In this document: one piece after another, positions 39,916-52,400 of the stretch
How positions within the stretch are numbered: position 1 is the stretch's first letter
Layout: each line of letters opens with the position of its first letter
NCBI RefSeq assembly: GCF_048771995.1
Contig: NC_133063.1
Location: 29,231,810 to 29,295,809 of the forward strand
Source: Taeniopygia guttata
Taxonomy: Eukaryota; Chordata; Aves; Passeriformes; Estrildidae
Direction of reading: 5' to 3'
Length of the DNA stretch: 64,000 nucleotides
The notes under the pieces: generated by a model
Told to the model about the DNA's origin: nothing
Database searches by the model: none
Seen by the model: only the letters and a program-made list of their open reading frames with translations
Made by a program: the position numbers and the translations under genes

Positions 39916-39921
39916 TCATGC
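39916..39921 (-). CDS. SNCAIP: SNCAIP terminal coding segment: last Ala codon and stop
   Basis: The terminal exon opens with GCA TGA right after a strong acceptor, a pyrimidine tract ending TTTTTTTTCTCCAG at 39,922 and above. Joined in phase 0 to the CCA end of the long exon it gives ...KGRNKPA-stop, closely matching the KGKNKAA end of human synphilin-1 as I remember it. Only six coding bases lie in this exon, so gene finders are likely to miss it and extend the previous exon into its intron. The frame fit, the strength of both splice sites and a polyadenylation signal about 550 bases further on support the call. An RNA read across 45,945 to 39,921 would settle it. Confidence 0.85.
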   Translation of the reverse strand, partial: A

Positions 39922-42900
39922 CTGGAGAAAAAAAAGGAGAAAATTACTCAGTGGTAATACTTAAAATATAAATGGGTTGGCAGTGTGTTTTGTTCCATTT
40001 GAATGTATTCAAATCAGAATTCATCTTTCTATCTGCACTTATTTTTCTAGACATATGCTGCACAAAATACTTTTTAATATTGTGGATTTTTTCTGAGTTT
40101 TAACTTCCATTCTGAAATCAAACCTGAAAACCAATGGGATGATGAGAAGCTTTTTAAGTCACAGCACTAATTAGTGCGGTCTTGTCATGTTCTAGTAATA
40201 ATGCAAAGAATATAAAAAAATTCCTTGTACTTTAGAGAAAAGTATCACAGTGACAGAAAGATCCACTACAATCAACATTAGACATATCCTATTGGTTTTT
40301 TACTCTATCTGTAATAGAATTATCTGTCCCCATTAATAATTATCAAAGAGAAATTAACCTCTCTATCTCTATTGCATAGGAGATTTGAATGACAACTTGC
40401 AAATTAGAGTAGAAAAATTAAACACAACATATTTGTAGCACTTCTTTACTTCCTTTCATATGTTCTTGTTCTGAATTGCCACTATGTTCCCCTTCTCTTA
40501 AATTAACTTTCCAGCTGATTGTTCACTAAGCATCCAATCCATGGCAATTTTCAAACCAGTTACGAGCCTCACTTCTAGTTTTTACTACTGCAGAGCAAAA
40601 CTCCCACAATACAATCGCGACTAGTTGGTTCACTGCTGACAGACACTGGAGTGAGCAAGAGTGTGTATGAGTTAAGTTTTCCCTTAACTCATGAGCCTGA
40701 CTCTTGTAAACCAGAATAGCTTTATTTCAGTCTACAACCATCACAAAGAGCCAAATATTCCCAAGAAACTTATACTTAGGATGGTTAGTTAACCTGGTGG
40801 TTACTTCAGGATTTAACAGAAGCTGATCTCATGGTTTTGGGTCCTAATAAGAAGTGCATGAGTGATCATTCCATTTTAAACCACCTTTATTCATCTAAAT
40901 TACAGCTGACACATACCCAAAGAAACAGCAAAAGGCACTGAATTGAGCCAGATGACACAGACTTTGCAGGACAGAGTCTGAGGAGATAAAAGAGAAGCTT
41001 GACTCTTTGCCATACCTACAATGTTGGCATTTCATGTGCATTGCTATTATCATAGCATTAACTGTGTATCTTTACTAAAGGATGCTTTAAAAGGCTAAGA
41101 CTAACCTGCTGCACTGGTTTAGGCTTGCAGTGTTGAAAGAGCCTGTGGGTGAGTTCCCCATGTAGAGGCTCATGAGGCACACCAAAGACCCACTTCGGCA
41201 GCTCTACAGTTGCAATGTGACCTCAAATAAGAAAATTTGTAGCTAATGCAGAGATGTCTCTAGGTGACAATACTGAACAGATATGCCTTTTACAACTGTG
41301 CCTCCTGACCTGGAGAAAATGTATTACTAATATTGCTAATAAGTAACCACATTTCTAATTCAATTTCTAACAGATTATAGCACCTGTATCACCACTAATA
41401 CACCCTCTCATGCATCAAGCAGTGATGCATGATCACAACAGTTCACAAGAGAACAAATGTAAATCTTCCTCAACAAAGTTAGTTTCACATTCATGTTATA
41501 CTCTACTAGTATGAATGTTTATTATTTTGTTGGACATATATATAAGCATTTTTTTTCTGGAGAATCTATTTGAAGTTGTAATCTATCCAGTATTAGGCCT
41601 AGCACTGGGATACATATTAGCTTAGATCCATTTGCTGTTTTAAAAGCATGACCATTTTGCTATGAAAGACATCTGATGATGGAATCTGCTAAGTGCTTTG
41701 CAGTAGGAAGCAATTTTTGCTGTTCATACCTGTACCCAATACAGGGTTTCATATTGATATAGTGAGTCACATATTATTTTAATGTAATGCAGATCTCAGA
41801 TGATTCAAAGTGTGGGAAAGAACTGTTCATTGGCATACATGTAAGATGGAAAAAATACTACAAGTATTTGCTTGGAGTTGTAAGATGCAAAAACGAGCTA
41901 ATTCTTACAAAGGAGGAAAAAATATAGCAAACCATCCTGCACATCCAAAATTTCTTCCAAGGCTTTAAGAAAAATAGGGTGCATAAAATTTAAATTTAGC
42001 ATAAAGAATTTAGCATAGTCTTCTACTATTAAGACATGCCCAACTTGAAAAAGTATACTACAAAGCCTTAATGCACTTTAGGGTATTTTGAATGAAAACA
42101 AAAAAAACAAATGAAAAGAACAGAAGCTGAAGAAAAAGTGCTGGAAACTAGTTGGCAGGAATGCAATCTCACTGAAAGTAGATTTTGTATAATGACTTCA
42201 GATTTCAGAAAATCCTAATGAAATCCCCTATTATAAGGGTGTAGTGTCACAATGGGCTTGGGACAGTGTTCAGAAATATAACTGTCCAATGTAAAATTTG
42301 TTAAGGTTTTAATCACCAAAGACTGTCCTGTTTTCCAACAAACTTTTTTACTTTTTTCAAAATAGTTCTGAAATGGTAATTAAATAGTGTCTCCAGACTA
42401 TCCAGGGAAAATTCAAACAGTGTCCAGGAGGTTGTAGTGCACACAATGGTGATGTTCTTTTATGACTAAAATGTCGCAACTACTGGTCATCATGCAGCTG
42501 ACAAATGACAGACACCCATTTTTCTATGAAAAAATCGTAACATATGCTAAAGGTCATTACAAAGGCTAGCTTAGAAGCTCTGAGAACCTTTCTGAAAAGC
42601 AACATACAACTTCCATTCTTATGTGATATTTGGAAATCTCATGTCACAGACTTTGGCACATAGTTTGCCCACTTCCTAATTTGTGGGTACTGTAACAGCC
42701 TGCTCAAGCCATGCCGTTTGTCCACCCTGCTCCTTGTTTCCTACTCTCTGGCTCTCCAAGTGTCTGTGGTAATGGGGGCAGCTTTAGGACATGGCGCCTG
42801 GACCAGCAATGCCTGGAGTGATAGCCAGGAGTTCATGCCCAACCATCACCCTCCTAGCAAATGACTCCACAGCCCTGCACTGGTAGCCAGCCATTCCCTA

Positions 42901-45900
42901 TCTCTCATTTCTGGGAAAATGACACATTGCCATTCTCACACAAGAGCAGTTACATAAGGCAAGTGACAAATTACAACAACTGCCTACACTTAGGAGATGG
43001 CTCTAACATAAGGATGAGATTAATTATTTAGCATTACTCTATGATCTGGACAGGCAACTACATGTTTTGACTGGAAGCTGCCCACTGATGCTCCCTCAAA
43101 CTGCTGCTATCCAGTTTTCTGCACAGAAGTTTCCGTCTTTGTTTTCAAGAGAGAATAAAGCCTCTTGGAAATCTTACAGTTTCTGGTTTCACATACACTG
43201 TGCCAATAGCTTCTGAACAAGACTCACATTTCCATTACAGAAATTGAGTTTTTAAGTATGGGAAGGTCCTGGCAATAGAAAACTAGTGAATGGACCTCCC
43301 CACTTCCTCCATGTGTTAGATATTTAGGAAACACTAACTTGAAAGTGAGTTAGGACTGTAGAAAAACTAATATCAAACTAACTTTACATTTCAGTTTAGC
43401 AGAAAAAGAAAAAAGGAATTTGTAAGTGTTAAGAGAAAATTACAACTCATTTTTAGAGAGCATTTTCTTATAAAATAAACATTTTATCAATTGTTGGTTT
43501 TTTTCCAACATATCTTTATGGAATTGAGGGACTGGTTTCTATCTGCCTGAATAATCCTGATGGAACAGGACTAAATTAAGGAGTCTGAATAAAATCAGCG
43601 TTAATAAAAATTTTAAAAAACAGATTTAACTTCAAAGTCTAAGGGAATGTAAGAAAAATGTGTGAAAATTGAAGAGCACATAGACTTACAGTAGTGCATT
43701 CTGCTCTATGGTCTCTGTATTCTCTATTTAGAGATGAACTGTGGTCTTTTTGCTCTTCTCATGAGAGGAAATTTAATTTCCATTCTCATCTGGTACTTGA
43801 CTTTTATTCAACAGGGGCAGATACTCAGCCAAAATCTGCCATATACCCTGCTGGATTTCAGAGCATGAATAGTTTCTGTACTTGCTTGGAAATGAAATCC
43901 TGTAGCCAGTTCAATGGTGACATCAGCAGAAATCCATCATAAATTTCTGTTTTTCTAGGAATTTAGATGTTCATCTACTTTCCTTCTTGTGAATCAATCA
44001 ATTCTAGTGCTTCAGTTATAATGTTAACAAACACATACAATTTGAGAAAAGAAGGCAACAGAGATGTTAAACATTACCATGCATAAGGACATACCAAGCA
44101 TAGTTACACAGCTCTCCTTTCAACGTGCTAGAAGAAAGACTGGTGTAGCTGAAGTAAGGATCCTAAAGAAGTACAACATCATAACAATTAAGAGCATGCA
44201 CAGAGTTTCCCACATGCCTAACATGGAAATCTACTAAAACATGCAGTCAGATAGCCACAGTAACATTTTAACAGATTTCCTTTTGCATCTGAATCTGTTA
44301 CCTCTTTGAGATATGTGCTGTGGTCCTTTGGGTTGGTATGAAAATTTCCTCCCACAGTTCTGATGCTGGCAGCAGAGACATGCAAATATGGCCTTTTCAC
44401 AGAACAAGCATGTTACATTGCAAGCATCAACACTGTTAGAATTACTTCATACAATCCTTCAAATTTCTTAGGGAACTACAAAAAATGCTCATGTCCTTTC
44501 AACCTATCAGCACATCTTTCAAAACAGGCTGTCTTTTCCCCATCACTATGAAATCTGAATCACCCATTAAAAAACCAAAAAAACCCCATTGTGTTATATA
44601 CTTCTTTGTTAAATTGGCTGTTCAACTAGATGGTGTGTGTCTTTAAAGACTCAAATCAGTAGTTCATATTGTGATTCTGATTAGACTTTGAGAAACGCAG
44701 TCCCACTTCTATTCAGCCCCTTAGGTCTCCTTTGAATTTTTCATTCAGTTTCCTTTAATTTAATTTCAGTTTGCAATAGTACTACTTGTCTAACAGCACC
44801 TACTAATTTGGACTATTCACTGTTTCCCAGTTCTCTCTTTCCACTCTTTCTTTTGCCTCCTCTTTGTCTAAAATGCTCCTGTATTTTTCTCCCATTTACC
44901 TTGTCATACTTTTTACCATACATAATTCACTACTGCTGCTCCCCTTCCTATTAGCCTCCTTTATGGGTTTTTTTTCATCCTGAAATTATTCTTTGCCTGA
45001 TGTCTATCCATCCACTACTTCCCTCCCTGCCTATCTTCCATAGAGGATTAAATCATCTACAGTTCCCTCTCACTCACCTCTACTGTATCTCCAGATGCTC
45101 ACATTTCTCTCCATTCTACATACTGCACCCACAATATTTCCTACATCTTTCTCTTCTATTTAGTACAAAATCACAGAATCATTGAATTAACTAGGTTGGA
45201 AAAGACCTTTGAGGTCACTGAGTCCAACATATAACCTAAAAAACTGAAAGATGAATTTGTTCCAAGTATTTAATCCTTTTTTTAAACACGAGGACCAGCC
45301 TTTTAACTGCATGCACCCCTCTTTCCCTTGGGTTCCCAGAAAAGGCACTCTGTTCACTGCAGAGAGGGGAAGATCTGGACCCAGTATGTTTTGTAACAGG
45401 CCAGAAGACTGTCCTATGAGGAGAAGGTGGTCAAAGAAGACTTGCTGCTGATAGCTTCAACACCTAGGGATGGCTGTAGCTCCCACAGAAGTTGGAAGGA
45501 CCATTCCTGCAGTTTTTCCTTGTTATTTTTCTTATTCAGTTGGCCCCATCAGTCTTTATAGGACAGGACAGGGCTAGTCCTTCAGATATTTACTCCTAAG
45601 AAAACCCATGGTTTCAAGACTGACATTCTCATTGTATGTTTTGTCACTCACTGCAACACCAAGCATAATTTCCATGTGAATCACATCTCTGTGGAAGCTT
45701 TCAACACAGAATATGGCAATTACATGCCCTAAGAGTACAGATTCTATACATAAGCAGTACCTGCCACTGCTTGGAAAATTCTTCCAAAACTAAATAACTG
45801 GATGGACTTTCTTTAGGTCAAATACAATAAAATATTTGTGTGTATCATTTTGCAATAGAAAGGCAGAAGGAAGATGTTGTCAAACTCATGCATTATTTAA

Positions 45901-45944
45901 TGAGACAAGGAAAAAACAGCCCCTCCTTCTTTCAGTGTACTCAC
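39922..45944 (-). other. SNCAIP: SNCAIP last intron (about 6.0 kb)
   Basis: Bounded by donor GTGAGT (45,944-45,939) and a TTTTCTCCAG acceptor (39,927-39,922 and upstream tract). Apart from a CR1 tail near 45.2 kb and a pyrimidine-rich plus-strand stretch at about 44.7-45.15 kb, I see no coding exon or RNA gene in it. The open frames in it are short and unlike known proteins. Confidence 0.8.
45169..45300 (-). mobile_element. CR1 LINE 3' tail in SNCAIP intron
   Basis: The plus strand reads AATCACAGAATCATTGAATT, then CTAGGTTGGAAAAGACCTTT and GAGGTCACTGAGTCCAAC, the reverse complement of a CR1 3' end. It is in the same orientation as SNCAIP. The older part to about 45,440 may also belong to it but is too diverged to say. 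Confidence 0.8.
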
Positions 45945-47013
45945 TGGCTTGTTTCTTCCTTTTGAGACAACTGCTGGATTTCCCTTACTTTCTGTTGTCT
46001 TCCTTCCTAGTGAGGTAAAAGGCAGTGTTGAGGAGGTTTTGATGAGGTTTGCTGTTGGACAGTTGTTGTTGTTATTTTGGTTGCCACTCAGTGTCTCCAT
46101 TATGGACCGAAAGGCTCCAAAAGGCCTTTTCAACTGGTCCCCTGCATGATCCGCAGAGCTGGCTGGAGCCTGCACAAGTCCTTTACTCCGGTCTTTATCC
46201 TTTTCCTCGTTTAGTTCTGACTCTGTTAGTTCCACCTGCACCACAGGCTCCTCAAAAGTTACTCGAAGTTTCAAATTTTGAGAGGTTCTGCGCTTTGAGG
46301 ATGGAGACTTGAGAGCGCTCTTTGGGCTAGTTGCAACCTTTTGGGCAGTAGCACTGTCTGTGCTGGATGGAGAGTTGTCTCCACAGAATTGGTTCTGAGG
46401 TACTGTACCAGACTGATATGGGGATTCATTATCCACGTCGCTGCTCTCCGAAGTAGGGGAAGGACTGTAGCCATCCACAGACTTAGAGACCCTGATACCA
46501 AAAGGGAAGCGCCATCCTGCTATGGAAGTATGCTTCTTAAGCATCATGTTCAAACTCTCTGTGCTCTCAACACTCTCCACTATAGGCTGAGGTCTTGGTT
46601 TGTCAGTTCTTTTCACAGGGGTGTTCTTATGGTCCTCAGAATTAGCTGAATCTGTATCAGACTCGCTAAGAGACCGCTGCATCAGTTGTCTCAGTCGGGC
46701 TAACTTCAACTCCCTTTTCTCTGGCAAAATCTTCTTCACGTTCTTGGAGGATGCATGAGCGTCCTGAAATTCCAAAGTCAGCTTTTCTTGCATACAGACA
46801 TTTTCAGAGATTTCCTTCCCCAACAACTGACGCAAGATTTTATCGGAGTCCTCATCTTTTATCTTAGCTCGAGCATGAGTAGATGTGCTCATTCCCAAGC
46901 TGCCAAGAATCTGAATCCCATCTTGGGTGTTCAATTTACTTTTTGGTGGAGACAATTCATCCGCTTCAGATAGTTTCCACTGGGACTTGCCAGAAGTAGG
47001 AGATGATGACAAG
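45945..47013 (-). CDS. SNCAIP: SNCAIP long exon: serine-rich C-terminal region
   Basis: The acceptor is TTTTTCTTTAAG|C (first base 47,013), where C completes the split AGC serine codon. The exon then has 356 codons to CCA at 45,947-45,945, followed by donor GTGAGT. Recognisable synphilin-1 blocks in order are SDKILRQLLGKEISENVC, the basic helix ELKLARLRQLMQRSLSESD, the acidic/serine run SDTDSANSED, RPQPIVESVES, KVATSPKSALKSPSSKRR, QNLKLRVTFEEPVV, DQLKRPFGAFRSIMETLSG, an Asn run, and LTSLGRKT-like SLGRKTTESKGNP. SP and SS sites suggest heavy phosphorylation (known for this protein with GSK3 and CK2; sites not assigned here). An open frame continues past the donor for 15 more codons to a TAA at 45,897-45,899, but the mammalian C-terminus and a good downstream acceptor favour splicing at 45,945. 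Confidence 0.95.
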
Positions 47014-47238
47014 CTTAAAGAAAAAATGAGGAAATGTCAAAGTAAAATTAAGGCATATCTAAAATGTGAAAGTGGCATTTACAATATATGTGTCTGCCTC
47101 AGTTTATTGTTACTTATCCTTTTCATTGCTACTCCCATGGAATTCATAACTGTGATGCGACAGCACAGACTCCATAGAGAAGGATGTAATACTGTTTCTC
47201 CTCCTATGCAGAATTTGAGTATCTTCACTTTCTCTTAC

Positions 47239-47252
47239 AAAAAAAAAAAAAC
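47239..47252. repeat. A run in SNCAIP intron
   Basis: A14 homopolymer followed by CCAAACCAACCC. Simple repeat, just upstream (gene sense) of the long-exon acceptor region by about 230 bases. Confidence 0.75.
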
Positions 47253-48249
47253 CAAACCAACCCAAATCTCATTAAAATCAGAACAGAATGGTATTCAAAC
47301 ACCAAATATGACTTTATGAGGAAAACTCTAGAGAAATTACTCCTATTTGTGTGAGCTGACATGCAAAAAAAACTCCACAAGGCCAAATGCCTGCTATCCA
47401 AGCTACATCATAATACAAAAGTAGCATATTCTAAGTCCTGTGAAAGTACTCTCTGCACAGCATTGATTTCATAAATCTAAACTGTATCTGGTATTAATAA
47501 TAACAAACCATATAAGACCTCTTAAAAAATCAGGACAATTTGCACTGAAAACCTTTTCATATACGAAATACTGAAAAGCAAGAGAAAGGTGGCATGAATG
47601 CATTTCAATACTAATAGAATAATAAATTAAATTTAGAACTCCAACTGCTTTATAGAACGAAACAGCAATTAGAGCAATATCTGATTTGTGAAGAATGTAA
47701 ATTGCAAAGATCTTTTCTTTTCCTATGACGTATGGTAGAGCTCATAACACTTCACATTAATACTGTAAACCATTTTTCCTCTAAAATCAAGGTGACAAGA
47801 TTTAGGTTCTTGTGAGGCTGGCAAGCACCTTCTTCCATAGTTCTCACAGTGTAAAAAATTCACATGCCTATACTAAACACTTCATTTTCAATTAATTTTA
47901 TGGGCTTTTTTTTTCCTGTGGCAAACCTACACACTCTGAAGAACATGCATTTATCTACAGTGCACATTCCCAATAAAAGGGATATGTTCTCTTAAATCTG
48001 CTACTGCCTCCTTGGATGATGAAAATATCTACAAGTGAGTTCCAACTAGAAGGAAAAGTAGTAGCCAACGATAAAATAAGTAGAGTGTAATTTTCAGACT
48101 TGCTCTCTCAACCAAAATGATGTTGAAACCTACCCTTTTACAGGAATAATGAATGATGAGAGATTTGCTTCCACCTGATCTTATCTGATACTGAAAGTAA
48201 AACAATCCTGATGCACACCAGAACTCAGATGAGAGACCACTTGGGAAGA

Positions 48250-48343
48250 TCAGGAAGCAAAAATCACAGAAACCAAACGAGCTGGAAAACAGCTTTTGGT
48301 CCCATTGTCCCTGTTGAGCTGCACACACGGAAGACAAAGATTC
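48250..48343 (-). other. Candidate alternative SNCAIP exon with its own stop
   Basis: On the minus strand a strong acceptor, GCCTTCTTTTAG, precedes G at 48,343. If the upstream coiled-coil exon (ending in AG) were spliced here, AG|G would code Arg and the frame would stay open for 30 further codons (NLCLPCVQLNRDNG, then a short hydrophobic end VSVIFAS) before TGA at 48,252-48,250. Human SNCAIP is known to have an isoform, synphilin-1A, made with an alternative exon (9A) that gives a distinct tail; I believe it lies in the equivalent intron. I cannot verify homology of the tail, so this is an inference from position, splice site and frame only. Confidence 0.25.
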
Positions 48344-49401
48344 CTAAAAGAAGGCAAAACCCCCTTTTTCCAGTGTGGCTTTCTATTTCAGCAGGAGTTT
48401 GGAGTTTACAGCCCTTTCCTAGCTGAAGTTATTTTACATGAATGTGTCTTTAATCCTAATGTCTTTGTTATCTACAACTGCAAATGTCTGTACTTGTTTG
48501 AAACAGTGACACATGAAATTCAGGGCCATGGAGCACTTATACAGGAAAATGCTCAGGATTCTGTTAGAATTAAAGAAAAGCAGTCACTGACCCTACAAGT
48601 TCACACTTGATGACCCAAAACTCTGATCGTCAATGACTGCAGAAACTTTTATGCCGGCTTCACAGTTTCACATACATGTAGCCCCCTAACAACTTTGAAA
48701 TAGGGAAAAGCACTGTATATGGTTTCCAGAGAGGAAAATAGATTAACAAATAAGGATAAATCAAGCTCTATTTGCAGGTGAGTTACTTTATTTCTTTCAA
48801 AATCATCTTCAGATTGCTGTGAGAGTGAAGTCACGCTTCATCTGCTTCCATGCCGATCTCTCACTGTCAGAGAGACCCAGTCCTGTCTTCCTTTTTAATG
48901 TCTGAAACCTGTGCTTCTTTCTGTGACTCTGACAGGATACGTAAACAATAGTTTCCAGAGTTTTGACTTTTTATACATGTTAGAGCAGGTAAGAGATTTA
49001 ATGAGTATAATGAGCCTTATTAATATGAAAGCAAGTTTTTTGGTAACTTTTTATAACTTACTGCTAAAAGTAATGTATGATAGGCCAACAAAACATCAAA
49101 CTTTACATATTTTCTAGGGTTTCTAGGATCTTCTGCTGTTTGTCTAATTCAAAACATACTACATTCCACTGTAAAATTAGCTTTCACTCTATTGCAAAGC
49201 AAGGACTATTTAGTTTATACTCAGGAATTTCCAATATTTATCAGCAATACTTACTGTCAAACTCTAGAAGCTCAGCTTCAAGTCCATGAGGTAGCCCCAC
49301 GTTTTCTTTACAGAACACATCTACTATTTAGCCAGATCACAGCTTCTCCTGATAACTGAAATGTACAAATACAGGCTGTAGCACAGTTCCAGCCACCTTA
49401 C

Positions 49402-49494
49402 CTCGGGGATGTAGGCAGTGACTTGCCCTCCGACCGCTGGGCTTCTAAAAGCTGCTGGAGCTGGTTCTGTAATGTCACACGTTCCACAGTCTGC
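49402..49494 (-). CDS. SNCAIP: SNCAIP exon: second half of coiled coil
   Basis: This 93-nt exon has acceptor TTTTCTTGCAG|G (first base 49,494) and donor CCGAG|GTAAGG (last base 49,402). It encodes (E)QTVERVTLQNQLQQLLEAQ, then RSEGKSLPTSP and AG, the first two bases of a split Ser codon. Two AG acceptors four bases apart are possible (TTGCAG|GCAG|ACT). The upstream one is chosen because only it keeps frame with the preceding exon's GA and restores KQLKEQTVERV. Heptad spacing of V, L, L and L residues continues the coiled coil begun in the previous exon. The exon ends in a Ser/Pro-rich linker. Confidence 0.94.
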
Positions 49495-52400
49495 CTGCAA
49501 GAAAATGGAAGACTGTTTATCTCAATTTTTTAAAACTGACTGAATAAGTAAGTTACAGGAAAACTGAAACTACCCTTTCAACTTTCAATTAAAGAAAGAA
49601 GTCCTCTTCATCTGTACTTTATATACAGAATAGAAAACTTATAAATAAGAACATAGTGAGTTTGTGCTTCTGTCTGAATCTCTGCTGACATTTTGTGATC
49701 ACTGTACAACAACAACTGAGAAAAACGTATTTTTCAGATTATTTATTACACTTCATATAAGGACAAATGTATGATCATAAGCACCAATGAACTGAAACTG
49801 ACTCACAGACACAAAAATATGGTAAATTTAGGGAGCATAGATTAAGCAGCCACTTCCTACCTATGTTCAATGGATGGCCTTCATCATCTGTGCAACAGCT
49901 CAGGCAATTGTTCTATCCCTTTCTATTTGCGAAATTAACTCAGAGAAAGTTTCTGCCCACTGGAAAGGATTGCTCCAAACTACAGCTGCAAGATGGAGCT
50001 GGGTGTTTGATGTCTGTACCACATCTGCTTTTTGTGCAACCTTTCCAAAGGTCCTACCTGGGCTCTGCAGCCGCTTTATCCCTGTACTATAACTACCCAA
50101 GTTTATCACATTCAGTGTGGTGTTGTGATCTACACTGTTTTTCAAATAACTTTAGAGACCAGCACTTAAAAATTGCAATAGTACCTAAAAATTGTTAATG
50201 AGAGTGATATCCACAGTACAAACTCCATTTTCCATTTGTCACCTGTAATCACATCTGTTTGTCCTGCAACATACCTATTTCCCTTCGATGGTCTCAGTTG
50301 AGCATTATAACCTGCAAACCCTCAAGTACAAGAATGGCAGATCAAGTTGCCACAATTTGCCATAGTATTTTTCCTGCTTCCCTACAATTCAGACATTCCA
50401 TTCTTACATCAAAACACCCCATTTTGTTGACCACCACAGGTAACATCTGTTTAGTGATCTGTAATTTCCAGTGCATCTAAACACTGCACAGACACAATCA
50501 TTTGAAAACTTCTAGAAAATTAGAAATTTAGAGGCTTTTATTCCCTGGTCCTGACCAAATGACCATGGGAAAATTACTTTTTATCTGCTTCCCCCAGGCT
50601 CTGCTTCTGTTGCTGTCTATGTTTTTAGTACTTTTATTCTTGTTGGACTAAGGCAGTTCTCTACCAGTGAGCTGGACACTTTCCTAGCACACACACCATC
50701 AGCAAAAGATTTAGTTGTGTTCCAAATGCAATTCTTATAACTGGCAATGGCAAGGCCAGAAAGAATCCAGATCACTTTTTGGAGGTTGTACTTAGAGGGC
50801 TGTCAGAAAAAAAAATGTTTTACTTTTAATATATCAAAGTGAGTTTGAAAAATGAAATAGAAATAAAGATGTGATCTTGACATACTACCTTGCATTTTAC
50901 AACACAGCCATTTTTTATGTAGATCCTTTCTTTCTTTATTTTCCATCTTTCTTCTTCTGGCCTACACTACCTCTTTAGGCTATTTTAAAATTACTTCTAT
51001 CATCTGTCAACATTAGCTTATATTGCAGATCCCCAGATACTCTCCTATAAGAGGCAGTGAAATTCTTTTTAGGTTGTGATGCAATTAATCTGTTTTCTTT
51101 TCCTTTTATAATTTCTTCAATTTCTTTTTCTAATAATGCAGCTACCAGTTTTTTATGTTTTTAGCTTCAGAGGAGATCTATGACATGTGTGCCTCTTGAG
51201 GTAATATTCATTCTACTTAAACAATTTATTGTGCTAAAAGAGTTGAAGTTTACTCCATTTTCACAGTTTAACTAGTTAGTACATAACACAGACACACACA
51301 CTTCTTGCCAGCACTATCCCTAAAGATAAATAACATGCATATATATATTCCAAGATAATACTGGAAACAGGAGATTGCAACCTCTTGGAATAGCAATACT
51401 GCAAAATATTAAAGCCAGATTGATTTAGAAGACAAGATTACTGTATCTTCAGAGGTAAGAGGGTATATTACCTTTTATATAATTGATGGCCACATTCTGG
51501 GGATCTTAGCTTAGCCAGTGTTCCCAATGAGTGATATGTAAGGACCCTTCAGTGTCTAGTAAGACATCTGGGGACCCCAAATATCTCTTTATGGAATCAG
51601 ACAACTCAGTAACTGCAGAGGGAATAGGCTGAGCTTCTACAGGAGCATCTCTCATAGCATGTTTTTTTATTTATCCCTTTTTTTTTTTCAAATAACACAA
51701 GAATGACTGTGCTACAAAGCAGAACATAAAATGGCTTAACTAAGTGAAAAAGAAATGAATATTTCAAAGTTTTTATTTGGTTTCTTACTATATGTCTATA
51801 TAATGTTCTACCCCCCAAAAAACCCCATATAACCAAAAACCGCAGCAACCTGCACACACTTTACCATACCACTACAGAGATTTTATTATGCAGTTAATTT
51901 TACAGCTATTCCTAAGATGTTCCAGGCAAATAATGGATTTCTTTCATACAGCACAGAAAAGTGCCTACAACAGAGTATTAAGATTATTTTCTCAATCTTA
52001 TCTTTGACTCATGGTTTGTTTTGATCTTTGCCTTGACAGAGATTTTGGCTTGATAGCATATCAGAAGAATCATTAGGGGTCTCACTCAACTGATTTCCCC
52101 ATTCATAAATGCATGACAGTAAAATCTGGAAATGCAGGTCCATTTTCAGGCAGCACTGCATAAGACATCTATGGAAGCACTCACTTTATGTCATTAATTC
52201 TGACATGGTTTCTTCAGAACAGGAAAGCCCAAATAATACAAGTTATACTGCATGTAGGAATTTTCTACACTGGCAAATATGAATTTTTTTTTCACAGGTG
52301 AAATCAGTGAGAGAATAACTAACATCGTAAGACCTGTGAAGACCTCAGGAAGTTAAAGGAAAGCAAATTTCTTTGTATAGTCTCTACAGGAAACTTCTGT

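Larger units (their letters stand above)
47014..49401 (-). other. SNCAIP: SNCAIP intron (about 2.4 kb)
   Basis: Lies between the coiled-coil exon and the long C-terminal exon, with donor GTAAGG and acceptor TTTCTTTAAG. It contains an A-rich run near 47,240 and, at 48,250-48,343, a possible alternative last exon that is listed separately. Nothing else is recognisable. Confidence 0.85.

Noticed and set aside
45897..45944. Fifteen-residue C-terminal extension of the long SNCAIP frame
   Set aside because: It lies beyond a good GTGAGT donor, and splicing to the terminal exon restores the conserved end. Treated as intron, with only a retained-intron isoform possible.
48029..48337. 102-codon hydrophobic minus-strand frame in an SNCAIP intron
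   Set aside because: It is in a different frame from the one that fits splicing from the upstream exon and has no similarity that I recognise. The splice-compatible frame of the same interval is reported instead.
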